52,614 nucleotides of DNA. Origin: Lachnospiraceae bacterium. Lineage in GTDB: Bacteria > Bacillota > Clostridia > Lachnospirales > Lachnospiraceae. A model generated the notes under the pieces. It was not told where the DNA came from, made no database searches, and saw only the letters and a program-made list of their open reading frames with translations. The translations under genes and the position numbers were made by a program. Below are positions 1 through 9,849 of the stretch, one piece after another (the first letter of the stretch is position 1; each line of letters begins with the position of its first letter). The stretch is from contig JAAVAC010000019.1 of the NCBI GenBank assembly GCA_014804265.1, positions 1 to 52,614 on the forward strand. Direction: 5' to 3'.

Positions 1-339
1 TTGTTCCGAATTGCTGAGTACCTCGATTTGAATGCCAGTGCGGTTTCTGATCTGATCTAAAACAATAATGGTGTTTTCCGTTTCCCTTATGGCACTTGTC
101 CCATATGCCTTATAAGCATCCACACCATAAGAATCCATGATTGCCGAAAATTCCTTTAGCACTCCGCAAAGCTCATCCACTCTTTCATAGCTGATCTTTC
201 CAGTATTATAAGTATCCGTTCCCAGTTCAATACTATGACGAATCAAATCAATTTCCCGTATTCCGTTCCTTTTTGAAATTTCAAATATTTTCATTGCCAG
301 CTCATAGGAACCTACATCAATTGCCGCAAATGTTTTCAT
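1..339 (-). CDS. Ppx/GppA family phosphatase, N-terminal part (runs off window)
   Basis: The first 113 codons of a gene that continues past the left edge. The start reads MKTFAAIDVGSYELAMKIFE, the first phosphate-binding strand of the ASKHA fold (AIDxG), and further on comes a YGTSAIRET segment like the conserved A-T-S/T-A-x-R block of exopolyphosphatase/pppGpp phosphatases. The family hydrolyses polyphosphate or pppGpp in the cytoplasm; which one applies here cannot be told from the N-terminus. ATG at 339 is chosen over ATG at 345 because AGGAG lies 7 nt before the former and only 1 nt before the latter. It lies about 100 nt downstream of pheA on the same strand. Confidence 0.82.
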   Translation of the reverse strand, partial: MKTFAAIDVGSYELAMKIFEISKRNGIREIDLIRHSIELGTDTYNTGKISYERVDELCGVLKEFSAIMDSYGVDAYKAYGTSAIRETENTIIVLDQIRNRTGIQIEVLSNSEQ

Positions 340-439
340 TGCCATACTCCTGCACCTGCCTTATCCCTCTTTTGCTTCTTCGGAAATAAAAAAACAATAG
401 TTATTATATGCTCATGATTTGGAACAGTTAAATCTGCAT

Positions 440-1567
440 TTAATAATTCCCTAATACCTTTAAATCAATGGTTTCTGCTGCCAGACCCATTAAGGCATTT
501 TGCACTCCGCTGTCTAAAAGATTTCCTTCAAAATCCAAAAAGAACCGGTATTCCCAATTGCGCCCCTCAATGGGACGGCTTTCAATCTTGGTTAAATTTA
601 AATGATTATATATGAAATGGGAAAGGGCGCGATACAGGGAACCGCTTTCATGAGGAATTTCAAAGCAGACACTGATCTTGCCGGCATCCTTTGTAAATAT
701 ATTTTTATTGGTTACAATAATGAATCGGGTGGAATTGGTACTGCTTTGATTCACTCCCTGCTTTAATACAGTAAGCCCGTTTACGGTTCCTGCATAAGCG
801 CTGGCAATGGCTGCCTTTGTCTTATCCTGTTCTTCTGCAACCTTCATGGCTGCAAAAGCATTGTTTTTCATGCTGATCTGCTTCCATTCCTTATGCTCGT
901 TTAAAAAACGTGCGCTTTGCATTAAGGACTGGGGATGAGAATACACCGTTTCAATATCCTCTATCTTACTGCCCTTCACTCCTAAAAGACAATGTTCAAT
1001 TTTGATGATCTGCTCTCCTACAATATAGTTTTTAAACTCTACTAACAGATCATAAATCTCACTTACGATTCCTGCCGTGGAGTTTTCAATCGGAAGCACT
1101 GCATAATCCGCCCTTTTTTCAGAAATGGCAATCATGGCTTCCCGAAACGTATCCACATGAAAGTTATTTGTATGGTTGCCAAAATATTCTGCCATGGCTG
1201 CCTGGGAATAAGCTCCTTCCGCTCCCGGAAAAACAATGGAAGCATCCTTTGTGTCCAAGGCCTCTAAAGGCACAAAAGGGAGCTTTTCACCTATGCCATG
1301 ACTATTTAAAAGCTGATACTGCAGCTTCCTGCTCATGGACATAATCTGCAAAAAAAGCTCCTCCACGCCCTGTTTATTAAAATGACTGGAAGCAAGAGAG
1401 GTTACCTGTTTCACCTTGGCTTCCTCTCTCTCTTTATCAAGCACCTGCTTTCCTGTCTGTATTTTATATTCTGCAACCTTTCTGCAGACTTCCATTCGTT
1501 CTTCATACAAAGCAACGATCTGTTCATCAATTGCATCCAGTTCTTTTCTGATTTCTCCTAAATCCAT
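440..1567 (-). CDS. pheA: Bifunctional chorismate mutase / prephenate dehydratase
   Basis: Makes phenylpyruvate from chorismate through prephenate, the committed route to phenylalanine, in the cytoplasm. The 375 residues show the P-protein order: an AroQ-type helical chorismate mutase domain (about 1-90, starting LGEIRKELDAIDEQI), a prephenate dehydratase domain (about 108-285, with FPGAEGAYSQ, the VLPIENSTAGIV block and a T-R-F segment), and a C-terminal ACT domain (about 297-375) with the ESRP motif that binds phenylalanine for feedback inhibition. Length is normal for the family. It starts 12 nt after the stop of the upstream flavin oxidoreductase gene, so the two are probably co-transcribed. 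No attenuator or T-box is visible before it. Confidence 0.95.
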   Translation of the reverse strand: MDLGEIRKELDAIDEQIVALYEERMEVCRKVAEYKIQTGKQVLDKEREEAKVKQVTSLASSHFNKQGVEELFLQIMSMSRKLQYQLLNSHGIGEKLPFVPLEALDTKDASIVFPGAEGAYSQAAMAEYFGNHTNNFHVDTFREAMIAISEKRADYAVLPIENSTAGIVSEIYDLLVEFKNYIVGEQIIKIEHCLLGVKGSKIEDIETVYSHPQSLMQSARFLNEHKEWKQISMKNNAFAAMKVAEEQDKTKAAIASAYAGTVNGLTVLKQGVNQSSTNSTRFIIVTNKNIFTKDAGKISVCFEIPHESGSLYRALSHFIYNHLNLTKIESRPIEGRNWEYRFFLDFEGNLLDSGVQNALMGLAAETIDLKVLGNY

Positions 1568-1579
1568 CTCTTTCAGCCT

Positions 1580-3133
1580 CTACTTACTTTCATGATATTC
1601 CTTTTCCGTATTTACATTCCAGACATTTTTCTTGTCTGTTCTGCCAGTTATAATATTGTTCACCGCCTCCATGGAAGTCACCATGGAATGATCCATGTTA
1701 TTGTAGCGGTGCTGGCCGTTTCTGCCTACACAATACAGATTTTCAAAAGTGTCCAGATAATCAATCAGGGTCTGGATATGCTCATACGTATCAAAATAAG
1801 CTGGATATGCCTTTTTCACGTGCTCTCTATGAGCATCTAACACCTGTTCCTCACCGGAAATGACTCCCATTCTTACCAACTCTTTTATGGCAAACCTGAC
1901 ACACTTCTGTTCACTGGCATTCCAAAACTTGTCACCCTCCATGCAGAAATACTCCAGTCCCACCCAGACCGTTTCTTCCGGCTTTTCCACCAGGTAAGGG
2001 GACCAGTTGTTAAAAATCTGGATCCTTCCAAGCCGGATGCCCGGGTCCTGTACATAAATCCAGCAGTCCGGCACTATATTGCTTAAAGTTTTTAATTTTG
2101 TCTTATTTTCCAGAGAAAGATCTTTTAATAAAAGCCCGATTGTAACAAAGTCACGGTATGGGAGTCCATTGGCAATTTCCGCCACCTGTTTTGGCACCTG
2201 ATTCATGCCTGCCACCAGGTCTTTCATGGGCATGGAAGAAATCACATAGTCCGCTTCCATGGAAACTTCATTTCCGTTCTCCACATAAGTGACGCTTTTG
2301 ACTTTTCCATTCTCTGTATGGATGCCGGTTACTTTACAGCCTTTTTTTATGTTACCGCCCATAGCTTCAAAATCAGCGCCTGCTGCTTCCCAAAGCTGCC
2401 CCGGTCCATATTTGGGATACCAGAACTCTTCAATCAAGGAAGTCTCCACCTTTTTCTCGTCCCGCTTCCCTGGAAATATTTTGGAAAAGGTATCTTTGAG
2501 AATGGCTGATATGGATAAGCCTTTTACCCTTTGCGCTCCCCAATCCGCAGAAATCTCCCTTGGATGTCTTCCCCAAAGCTTTTCTGTATAACCTTCAAAA
2601 AACATGGAGTACAGCTTTTTTCCAAACCGGTTTCGATAAAAATTCTCCAAAGAGGTTTCCGGCAGCTTCACTACCAGGGAATACAGATAGCTGAATCCCG
2701 CCTGCAGCGTAGTGAAGAATCCCATGCTTTTTATGGTAGCAAGGTTCATGCTGATGGGATAATCGAAAAATTTCTTCTTATAGTAAATCCTGGATACCCG
2801 GTTTCTGGATAAGAGCACTCTGTCCGTCTTTTCCGGATCAGGACCATTTTCACTAAGGCGCACAGGACGTTTCAGCTTCTTATCATCATAGGATGGGCTG
2901 CCCTGCTTTGGCATGATCTGTTCCCACCATTCCATAACTTTATCGTCTTTGGAAAAGAATCTGTGCCCTCCAAGATCCATGCGGTTCCCATGATACCGTA
3001 CCGTACGGGAAATCCCACCCAGCTTAGAGGTTTCCTCCAAAATAACTACTTCATATTCCTTTTTGCTTTTTAAAAGCTCATATCCGGCGGTTATCCCTGC
3101 TGGACCTGCGCCGATAATTACAATTTTTTTCAT
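1580..3133 (-). CDS. FAD/NAD(P)-dependent oxidoreductase of the amine oxidase / UDP-galactopyranose mutase-like group
   Basis: 517 residues starting [20 protein letters not shown], a dinucleotide-binding GxGxxG at the extreme N-terminus, followed by the E-x-x-x-x-x-G-G-x-x-x-T pattern ([14 protein letters not shown]) of FAD-binding protoporphyrinogen-oxidase and UDP-galactopyranose-mutase relatives. A GGHRFF motif follows near residue 57. Such proteins often sit in surface polysaccharide clusters, but the substrate is unknown. ATG at 3133 is chosen over an in-frame upstream start at 3190 because AAAGGA lies 7 nt before it and the GxGxxG then sits at the N-terminus as usual. It is directly upstream of pheA with a 12-nt gap. 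No membrane segment or signal peptide is evident. Confidence 0.85.
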   Translation of the reverse strand: MKKIVIIGAGPAGITAGYELLKSKKEYEVVILEETSKLGGISRTVRYHGNRMDLGGHRFFSKDDKVMEWWEQIMPKQGSPSYDDKKLKRPVRLSENGPDPEKTDRVLLSRNRVSRIYYKKKFFDYPISMNLATIKSMGFFTTLQAGFSYLYSLVVKLPETSLENFYRNRFGKKLYSMFFEGYTEKLWGRHPREISADWGAQRVKGLSISAILKDTFSKIFPGKRDEKKVETSLIEEFWYPKYGPGQLWEAAGADFEAMGGNIKKGCKVTGIHTENGKVKSVTYVENGNEVSMEADYVISSMPMKDLVAGMNQVPKQVAEIANGLPYRDFVTIGLLLKDLSLENKTKLKTLSNIVPDCWIYVQDPGIRLGRIQIFNNWSPYLVEKPEETVWVGLEYFCMEGDKFWNASEQKCVRFAIKELVRMGVISGEEQVLDAHREHVKKAYPAYFDTYEHIQTLIDYLDTFENLYCVGRNGQHRYNNMDHSMVTSMEAVNNIITGRTDKKNVWNVNTEKEYHESK

Positions 3134-3290
3134 GGCAAATTCCTTTCCTGATAGCCATTTTATTTTAACATAAATTCCCATACAGGACAAGAAGGTTAGG
3201 AGGATGTTTCAAGAAGGGGTAAGCCGTTTTTATCCCTTCACACATATGGCAGAGCGGTTCCCGCAAAACAGACTACCAGCAGTCTTTCCA

Positions 3291-3334
3291 AATAAAAAGA
3301 CCCATATACAAAACTCCTCTTCTGTATATGGGTC
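3291..3334 (-). terminator. Rho-independent terminator after the 100-aa gene
   Basis: Perfect 11-bp inverted repeat, gacccatatac at 3299-3309 and gtatatgggtc at 3324-3334, with a 14-nt loop. Read on the minus strand it is followed by a T-rich run (3298-3291). It lies 19 nt past the stop of the gene at 3354-3656. Confidence 0.85.
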
Positions 3335-3353
3335 GTATTCCTAATCGTAACAA

Positions 3354-3656
3354 TTAAAAAAAGGTTTTATCCACTCTCCTGCACAACAATTCCACTTCTC
3401 CACGCACCTCCGGCATTTCCTCTATAATGGCTTCTGCCTTATCCTTCTGCATGGAATTGATGCAAATAATGCAATTCTGCTTTTCTCCATCTCCAAACAG
3501 CCTCTTGAAAAGAGAAACATCTTCCCATCTCTCATAATAGGATATCCGGTCGCTTAAAAAGGCTCTTTCTATTTTCTGCTTGATCTCCATGTTGGAAACT
3601 TTACAGAACTCTATTTCGTTATGCACTTTTACATTCGCAAATGTTAATGCTGCCAT
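3354..3656 (-). CDS. Small protein of unknown function (100 aa)
   Basis: Not a family I recognise. The 100-residue protein starts MAALTFANVKVHNEIEFCKV and is mixed alpha/beta with no membrane segment or signal peptide. Four cysteines are present (in EFCKV, in QNCIICIN, and near the end in LLCRR), which could reflect a metal- or redox-linked role, but there is no clear CxxC pair. The frame is open for 33 more codons upstream, but AGGAGG 9 nt before the ATG at 3656 makes that the likely start. It is a single-gene unit: a terminator follows at 3291-3334 and the next gene upstream is divergent. Confidence 0.6.
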   Translation of the reverse strand: MAALTFANVKVHNEIEFCKVSNMEIKQKIERAFLSDRISYYERWEDVSLFKRLFGDGEKQNCIICINSMQKDKAEAIIEEMPEVRGEVELLCRRVDKTFF

Positions 3657-3855
3657 TCCTGTCACCCTCCTGATAGCAAATGTCAATACTCCTGCCACTT
3701 CTGACACCTGGTCGTTTTCATGCACATTGTTCCATGAACACAGCTTCTCCTTCAAAATATAATTCTATCACGATTTTTATAAAAGTGGAAGGGAAAAGTT
3801 TCCCTAAAGGAAAATTTGTGATAAAATAAAAAAAAACAAACAAGGAGGGCATCCT

Positions 3856-4905
3856 ATGTCCGGCAAACTAAAAGGAATTTTGATTATTACCATTCTCCTG
3901 ATTCTTTTCATCGGGGGACCCATACTCTCCAAATATTTACAGCGGGTGCCGGAAAATCCGGAAGGAACCGTAGGCAATCTGGCAGGAAATTTGAACAACA
4001 GAGGATTGTTCTGTGAAACAGAGGATAAAATCTATTTTGCAAATGCCTATGATAACGACAGGCTCTATTCCATGAATAAAGATGAGACTGAAATCAAAAA
4101 GCTTGCCAACGTTTCTGTAGAGTATCTCTGCTCTGGCGGAAATTATCTCTACTACCACCAAAGCTCCAGCAAAGGCGGCTCCGGTCTTGGCTACGTCAGA
4201 AGCGCTTCCGGCCTGTACCGGATGGATTTGAAACGAAAAGCGGTAAAAGCACTTGCCAGGGAAGGAAACGGCATGGTACAGCTTGTCAATAATGAAGTAT
4301 ATTACCAATACTATAAAAAATCCGAAGATAACTCCCTTTATTCCTACTCCCTGGATGGGAAATCCAATATTTCCGTAATCCCCGGGTTCATAAATCCTTC
4401 CTGCGTATGGAATAATCAGATCTACTATACAGATACTGCAGATGCACGAGGGCTCTATGTATTTGATCCGGTTACAAAAACTTCCAGCCTGCATACTGCC
4501 GGAAATATCTGGTTTCCGCAGATTCTGGATTCTTATGTTTATTATATGGATGCTTCAAACGATTATTGTTTATGCCGTTTTCTCTTATCGGACGCTGAAT
4601 CTACCGTGGAGATACTTACTACGGACCGGGTAGACACCTTTCTGGTATTTGGCAGTATGATCTATTATCAGAAAAACGATAAGGATGCTCCTGCCTTAAT
4701 GCGCATGGGACTTGACGGAAGCAATCATGAACTGGTGGCAGAGGGCAATTATGAAAACTTAAACGGCGCAGCCAATTATGTATATTTCAACCAGTTTGGC
4801 GAATCGGTACCCATTTACCATACCCCTGCTTTTGGTCCTGTTCAGGTAAGTGAATTTGAAGGCGCAAAAACAGCAGCTTTGGAAAATATCAATGACGGGA
4901 ATTAA
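3856..4905 (+). CDS. Membrane-anchored DUF5050-type beta-propeller protein
   Basis: 349 residues. A short basic N-terminus is followed by one hydrophobic segment (about residues 6-24), so the rest is probably outside the cell on a signal anchor. The body is a series of roughly 45-residue repeats with the pattern I/V-Y-Y/F followed by a turn and LY-x-x-x-x-G (for example KIYFANAYDNDRLYSMNKD, YYQYYKKSEDNSLYSYSLDG, YYTDTADARGLYVFDP), typical of the DUF5050 LDL-receptor-like propeller of clostridia. No enzymatic motif is visible; the function is unknown, possibly protein or glycan binding. A strong AAGGAGG precedes the ATG. It is transcribed alone, divergent from the 100-aa gene and convergent with the Pel locus. 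Confidence 0.8.
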   Translation: MSGKLKGILIITILLILFIGGPILSKYLQRVPENPEGTVGNLAGNLNNRGLFCETEDKIYFANAYDNDRLYSMNKDETEIKKLANVSVEYLCSGGNYLYYHQSSSKGGSGLGYVRSASGLYRMDLKRKAVKALAREGNGMVQLVNNEVYYQYYKKSEDNSLYSYSLDGKSNISVIPGFINPSCVWNNQIYYTDTADARGLYVFDPVTKTSSLHTAGNIWFPQILDSYVYYMDASNDYCLCRFLLSDAESTVEILTTDRVDTFLVFGSMIYYQKNDKDAPALMRMGLDGSNHELVAEGNYENLNGAANYVYFNQFGESVPIYHTPAFGPVQVSEFEGAKTAALENINDGN

Positions 4906-4978
4906 TTCTTTCCCAAATCACCTTTCTCTTTTCCAGCTGTCAACACAAAAATCTATCCAGGCAAACCGTTTCTTCCTT

Positions 4979-5860
4979 TTAGGGAAGGAAGAAACGAATT
5001 CCAGCCTTTATGATCAAAAAAGGAATCTTGAAGCATCGAAAGAACATATCCATCTTCTTCCGATATGTATACTTTCTTTCCTCATTCCAGTAATATTGAT
5101 ACATGCCTCCTGCATAGCTGTTCCTCCAGGGCTTTCCAGAACCCATATAGTGGATGATTGCAGGCTTTTTCAGCAAAAAGGGCGCAAAATTATAACCTAA
5201 ATATTCCCACCACCGTATTATATTGGGATTGAAATTGTACCGATCCTCCGCCACTGCAATCTTTCCTTCATATAATACATTGATCAAATCCTGGTCCGGA
5301 AATTTCAACCTTTCGCCCCGTTCCTTTAACATATCAAAAACATCCTGTATCTTCTGCTCTTTCCTAAGAAGTTCTAAGTTACATAAAAGCACGCCGGAAT
5401 TGATGTATCTGTTTTTTCCCAAAAAACCTAATTCCTTCCAGTATGGACTGTCTTCTTTGTCCTGTAATCTATCCCGTATTCCTGCAAAGAAGCAATCCTT
5501 AAGGGACATGTGATAAAATTCCTCCAAATTATCCAGCACGATCAAATCCGGATCCAGATAAAGCACCCGGTCTACTGTTTCCGGCAAAAGCTTTGCCACC
5601 AGAATCCGATAATACATTTCTTTCGTAAAATAGGAGAAACTGGGCGCATCTAAGAATTCCTCTTCGGATACGAATATTTCAATAAACCTGCCTCCATGCT
5701 CAGTACACAGCCTCTCCAGCCTTTTCCTATTTCTTTTACTGACTCTGGAATGAATGAGAAAAATCTGTATTTCTTTTCCCTTATGCCGGGAGAACAGAGT
5801 ATTTAACATAATGTAAAGAGGATAAAAATAAGTATCATTAATGGTTACCGCTATGTTCAT
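4979..5860 (-). CDS. Family 8 glycosyltransferase (last gene of the Pel locus)
   Basis: 293 residues with the GT8 layout: N-terminal nucleotide-binding strand (MNIAVTINDTYFYPLYIML), a conserved FTKEMYYRILVAKLLP stretch near 78-93, the metal-binding DPD (residues 103-105 in LYLDPDLIVLDNL), NSGVLLCNLELLR, PDQDLIN, and the C-terminal IHYMGSGKPW. GT8 retaining enzymes transfer glucose or galactose from UDP-sugars, here probably at the inner face of the membrane. The start overlaps the end of the pullulanase gene by 23 nt, implying translational coupling. It is clearly paralogous to the GT8 gene at 21664-22596. Confidence 0.9.
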   Translation of the reverse strand: MNIAVTINDTYFYPLYIMLNTLFSRHKGKEIQIFLIHSRVSKRNRKRLERLCTEHGGRFIEIFVSEEEFLDAPSFSYFTKEMYYRILVAKLLPETVDRVLYLDPDLIVLDNLEEFYHMSLKDCFFAGIRDRLQDKEDSPYWKELGFLGKNRYINSGVLLCNLELLRKEQKIQDVFDMLKERGERLKFPDQDLINVLYEGKIAVAEDRYNFNPNIIRWWEYLGYNFAPFLLKKPAIIHYMGSGKPWRNSYAGGMYQYYWNEERKYTYRKKMDMFFRCFKIPFLIIKAGIRFFLP

Positions 5861-8564
5861 GCTTCTTTCTCCTGTTCTTTCCGATTATAATTCCAAGAAT
5901 GGCCACACCGGCTGCCACCAGGCCCATTCCTGCATATAGCGCTTCTGGCTTTACATAGGTCCGTACCAGTACAAGCGGCTCTATGCCCGGCACCTGGATT
6001 TTTGTTCCTCCATCAAGGACAGCAAGCTTTTCCAGGCCTGCCTGCTCTCCATTTACATAAACTTTCCATTTGCCCTTTTTAAGAGTAACAAAAGTTCCTT
6101 GCGTGTTCGGATTGTAAATCAGGCAGATTTCATTTTCCAAAATCAGATTTTCTTCCTCAACTACCGTATAGCCAATTACATTTTCCTCTAAACCATCCAG
6201 AAATCCCATATTGCTTTGTATTTCCCCGGCAGTCTCATAGGAAAGGCCCTTATGTTTTTTCCGAAATTCCATCAGTCCTTTATAATACTCTACCATCTGG
6301 GGATATTGGGAGATATCCTCCCATTTGATGCTGTTCACAAAATCACTGGCACTGTAGGAATTGCCATAAATCCTTGTGGGATCATCCTCTGCCACCTTGC
6401 TTCTGAGCATTTCTTCCCCGGACTGTATGAACGGCACTCCCTGCACAGTCATTACAACAGCTGCTGACAGCTTATTCCGCTTTATCCACATTTCTTCCGA
6501 TTCGCTGTTACAATTCTGCCGGATCAAATCCCACAGAGTATATCCGTCATGACAGGATGCATAATTGATGCATTGGACCGGTTCTTTTGTCCAGCTTCCC
6601 ATAGACTCTTTGGTGATTTCCTGTGCTGTGGCCGCCACCACTCCAAACAGCACGGAGTTTTTCACAGTACCTTCCTCAAAAATGCCGCTCACGTATTTCT
6701 GTATTCCTCTTCGAAACACATTGGAAAATACTGCAATTCCAGGCATCTTACCGGCATTTTCCGACTCTGCCATAAGGGAAGCGCTTACCGTATCGCCACC
6801 TGTCCAGCCTTCTCCGTATATATAAATGCTTTCATCTATATTGTCCAGTTTTTCCCGGATGAGCATCATGGTCTCTAGATCGATCAATCCCATTAAATCA
6901 AACCGGAAACCGTCCACATGATATTCCTCTGCCCAGTAGACAACCGAATCCACAATAAACTTTCTTGCCATTGACCGCTCTGTTGCCACTTCATTCCCGC
7001 AAGCCGAGCCATTGGAATACGTTCCCTCCTCATTCATCCGGTAATAATAACCCGGCACGATTTTATTGAAATTAGATTCTCCCGCATCGGATGTGTGGTT
7101 ATATACCACATCCATCACTACCCGGATTCCTTTTTCATGCAGGCTTTGCACCATTTGCTTGTACTCATTTACCCTTACTTCACCATGATACGGATCCGTG
7201 GAATAAGAGCCCTCCGGCACATTGAAATTCTGTGTCATATACCCCCAGTTGTAAGAATCCTCTGGATGTTCCTCATCCACTTCTCCAAAATCCTGTGTTG
7301 GCAGAAGATGCACATGGGTCACTCCCAGATTGCCCAGATAATCCAGAGCCGTTGCTTCTCCCTTGGAATTTACCGTTCCTTTTTCCGTAAGCCCTGGATA
7401 TTTTCCCTTTGCCTTGACTCCGGAATTTTCATCTATCGTATAATCCCGTACACTCATTTCATACAGGATGATATCGCTAAAAGAAGTAAGCGGCGGCTTT
7501 CTCTCTTCCAAAAATCCGGGTGGGTTTGTCTGTTCCAAATCTATGACCATCCCTCTCCTGCCATTGATTCCACAGGCTCTGGCATAAGGGTCTACCGCTT
7601 CCTTTGTTTCCCCTAAAACCGTTACCGAATATGTATAATACACTCCCGACTGATCTCCGGGCACCTTCAGATACCAGGTTCCTTTTTCATCCGGTTCCAT
7701 TGGATAAGATTTTATAAGGTCTTCTCCGCTTCCGGTTTTATACAGATTGACTTCCACCTTCCCCGCAGTAGGCGCCCATACTCTGAAAGCGGTAGCTTCC
7801 TTTGTATAGACCGCTCCCAGATCATCACCCTCATAAGTATAATCCTCTTCAAAGGCTTTTGTGGAAAATACTTCTCCTGCTTCTATTGCCCTTTTTTCCA
7901 TCCCCTCTATAGACAGGTAATTACATGCTGACAGCTCTGCCGCTTCTTCCAGCATTCCTTTTCCCTTTATCAGATTTCCCTCCTGAATAATTTGAAGTTC
8001 CTTAAGAGGGCAGGATTTCCCTCCTTCTTCCTCCATAAAAATCGAAAGCTTCTCTGCCTGCTCCTTGGAAATCCCGGGATAATACAAGGTAAATGAAATC
8101 AGGTTCCTGTCATCATATCTGACCCTTAAAATACGCTTTTTGCCCTCTGTCTCCTTGCCAGAATAAAAAATCTGTTTCTCTTCCTGAAGGAAATAAACGG
8201 AAAGCACTCCGTTTTCCGCCTTGGACAAGTCCAGATACCGATCCTCACCCACATCCTTTTTTTCCCAGTCCTTGTACTTGATCAAAGTTCCTATACGGGT
8301 ATTTTCATCTACACCCTCAAGGGTGATCCGGGCGCTTACCCCGCTCTCTGCTGCATTTTTGGAAAAAACATATTCCCTGCCCTCTGCTCCCTCTTTCCAG
8401 AGCCAAAGGCTCCAATCCTCATAGTCCTCATTATAACGGATATAGTGAATATCCAGAGTCACGCTCCCGGAGGGCTCCGCCTGTACGCACATATCCAGGA
8501 AAAACAACAATCCGAACATCAGGAAAAAACAAAAACTTATATTCCCCACTATCTTTTTCTTCAT
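5838..8564 (-). CDS. Membrane-anchored extracellular type I pullulanase (GH13)
   Basis: About 908 residues: signal peptide, an N-terminal PUD/CBM41-like segment, an N1/CBM48 domain (TAFRVWAPTAGKVEVNLY), a GH13 barrel, and a C-terminal hydrophobic anchor ending in a basic/His tail instead of LPxTG. Catalytic residues by motif, counting from the chosen start: nucleophile D556 in GFRFDLMG, acid/base E585 in IYGEGW, D673 in SCHDGYT, plus VVMDVVYNHT. The type I signature YNWGY is at 438-442 but is followed by MT instead of the usual DP. It should cleave alpha-1,6 branches of pullulan- or glycogen-like glucans at the cell surface. The frame is open 7 codons further (GTG at 8585); ATG at 8564 is preferred because it gives a clean signal peptide and has GGAG 10 nt upstream, but this is not certain. 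Confidence 0.9.
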   Translation of the reverse strand: MKKKIVGNISFCFFLMFGLLFFLDMCVQAEPSGSVTLDIHYIRYNEDYEDWSLWLWKEGAEGREYVFSKNAAESGVSARITLEGVDENTRIGTLIKYKDWEKKDVGEDRYLDLSKAENGVLSVYFLQEEKQIFYSGKETEGKKRILRVRYDDRNLISFTLYYPGISKEQAEKLSIFMEEEGGKSCPLKELQIIQEGNLIKGKGMLEEAAELSACNYLSIEGMEKRAIEAGEVFSTKAFEEDYTYEGDDLGAVYTKEATAFRVWAPTAGKVEVNLYKTGSGEDLIKSYPMEPDEKGTWYLKVPGDQSGVYYTYSVTVLGETKEAVDPYARACGINGRRGMVIDLEQTNPPGFLEERKPPLTSFSDIILYEMSVRDYTIDENSGVKAKGKYPGLTEKGTVNSKGEATALDYLGNLGVTHVHLLPTQDFGEVDEEHPEDSYNWGYMTQNFNVPEGSYSTDPYHGEVRVNEYKQMVQSLHEKGIRVVMDVVYNHTSDAGESNFNKIVPGYYYRMNEEGTYSNGSACGNEVATERSMARKFIVDSVVYWAEEYHVDGFRFDLMGLIDLETMMLIREKLDNIDESIYIYGEGWTGGDTVSASLMAESENAGKMPGIAVFSNVFRRGIQKYVSGIFEEGTVKNSVLFGVVAATAQEITKESMGSWTKEPVQCINYASCHDGYTLWDLIRQNCNSESEEMWIKRNKLSAAVVMTVQGVPFIQSGEEMLRSKVAEDDPTRIYGNSYSASDFVNSIKWEDISQYPQMVEYYKGLMEFRKKHKGLSYETAGEIQSNMGFLDGLEENVIGYTVVEEENLILENEICLIYNPNTQGTFVTLKKGKWKVYVNGEQAGLEKLAVLDGGTKIQVPGIEPLVLVRTYVKPEALYAGMGLVAAGVAILGIIIGKNRRKKHEHSGNH

Positions 8565-8591
8565 TTCCTTCATACTCCACATCACATCTAT

Positions 8592-9830
8592 TCAATCTTC
8601 TACAAATCTGTAAATCCGTTCCAATGCTTTTTGGGGTTCAAAACCGCTCATATTTGCTTTATCTGCCAATTCTTTTCTAAGCCCCTCGTCAGCTGCCGCT
8701 TTTATGATTCCCTCCGCAATTTTTTCCGGGGTCAGCTCTACTAAAATTCCGGTTTCATAACGGTTTAGCTGCTCTTTATTTCCGGCACAGTCAGATGCAA
8801 TCACAGGCCTTTTCAAAATGACTGCTTCCGAAATGGAAGTACAACAACCTTCGTATCTGGTTGCCTGCACATAGATATCACATGCGGCAATGTACGGATA
8901 AGGATTGTCCGCAGCTCCCAGCAGAATAAAGCTATCCTCCAATTCGTTTTCCCTTATCAGCCTTTCCACATTTTCTTTTTCCGGCCCTTCCCCCAGCACA
9001 TACCATATTACGTCATAGCCCTGTTTTCTTACGAGGGAAAGAGCAGGGACAGCCAGATCATAGGCTTTTACCGGAGCAATTCTTGCTGCTGTCAATAATA
9101 GAATTTGATTTTTTTCCTTCCGTTCCTTAATCCCCCGTAAGAACAAAGGCGACAACTCCTGTGTCATTAAGGCCTTTTCCTGAATTTCCCCAATATCCAG
9201 CAGATTATAAAAAACATCCATCTTTCCCGCCATTTTGGGATAGACCTCTGCAAAATGACTGCATATGCTTCTTGAAACGCAGTAAATGGCATCTGCCTTT
9301 TCATAATACATTTCTTCCAGCTTTGGGCAATATCCGCTGTCTATGAATTCATTGTGCAAAAAAGCGATTTTCTTTTTGGCATTCACATGATCCATTACAT
9401 AATAAGTAGCAGCTCCCTGAATGTAAGCAACTGCCAGATCATAGGTTTCTTCCTGCTTTGGGGCATGATCCGACAGCAGCTTCCAAAAAAGCTTTTTAAA
9501 ATCCAGACCCGTATGTTTTCTCTGATAAGCTGCCATTTCCCACAAATAGCCTGCTTCTTTCAAAAAATATCCGTTTTTACATCCATTCTTTAAAATGAGC
9601 CTGGCCAGCTCTTTTTTGGCTTTTTTATTCAGCACGGATTCCGTACAGGGATCTTCATTCAGCACTTTTACTCCCTCTGGCACATATTGGAACATTTCAC
9701 CTCTGTTGATAATAGAAAAAAGCGAGATCTCATATTTCTCCATGTCCATGTATTTTAGCATGGAAAGCAGGCACTTTTCAGCGCCTGCCCTTCCCATAGT
9801 ATTGATCACAAACAGAATTTTTTTCTTCAT
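8592..9830 (-). CDS. Family 4 glycosyltransferase
   Basis: 412 residues with two Rossmann halves. The N-terminal half begins KKKILFVINTMGRAGAEKCL, the G-G/A-A-E motif of GT4 acceptor domains. The C-terminal half has LLTAARIAPVKAYDLAVPAL, VLGEGPEKENVERLI and an E-x7-E motif (TRYEGCCTSISEAVILKRPVIASD). It is a cytoplasmic retaining transferase using a nucleotide-activated sugar; donor and acceptor are unknown. The N-terminal domain has a long insert around residues 75-125. It lies between the Pel-locus membrane protein (19-nt gap) and the pullulanase (27-nt gap) and is probably co-transcribed with both. Confidence 0.88.
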   Translation of the reverse strand: MKKKILFVINTMGRAGAEKCLLSMLKYMDMEKYEISLFSIINRGEMFQYVPEGVKVLNEDPCTESVLNKKAKKELARLILKNGCKNGYFLKEAGYLWEMAAYQRKHTGLDFKKLFWKLLSDHAPKQEETYDLAVAYIQGAATYYVMDHVNAKKKIAFLHNEFIDSGYCPKLEEMYYEKADAIYCVSRSICSHFAEVYPKMAGKMDVFYNLLDIGEIQEKALMTQELSPLFLRGIKERKEKNQILLLTAARIAPVKAYDLAVPALSLVRKQGYDVIWYVLGEGPEKENVERLIRENELEDSFILLGAADNPYPYIAACDIYVQATRYEGCCTSISEAVILKRPVIASDCAGNKEQLNRYETGILVELTPEKIAEGIIKAAADEGLRKELADKANMSGFEPQKALERIYRFVED

Positions 9831-9849
9831 TGCATCACTTCCCGCCCAC

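Noticed and set aside
4967-4996. Hairpin CGTTTCTTCC / GGAAGAAACG between convergent genes
   Set aside because: Perfect 10-bp stem, but no T run follows on either strand and it overlaps the 3' end of the GT8 gene, so a terminator call is weak.
7095-7616. 173-codon open frame opposite the pullulanase
   Set aside because: Antisense shadow; the pullulanase frame carries all the GH13 motifs.
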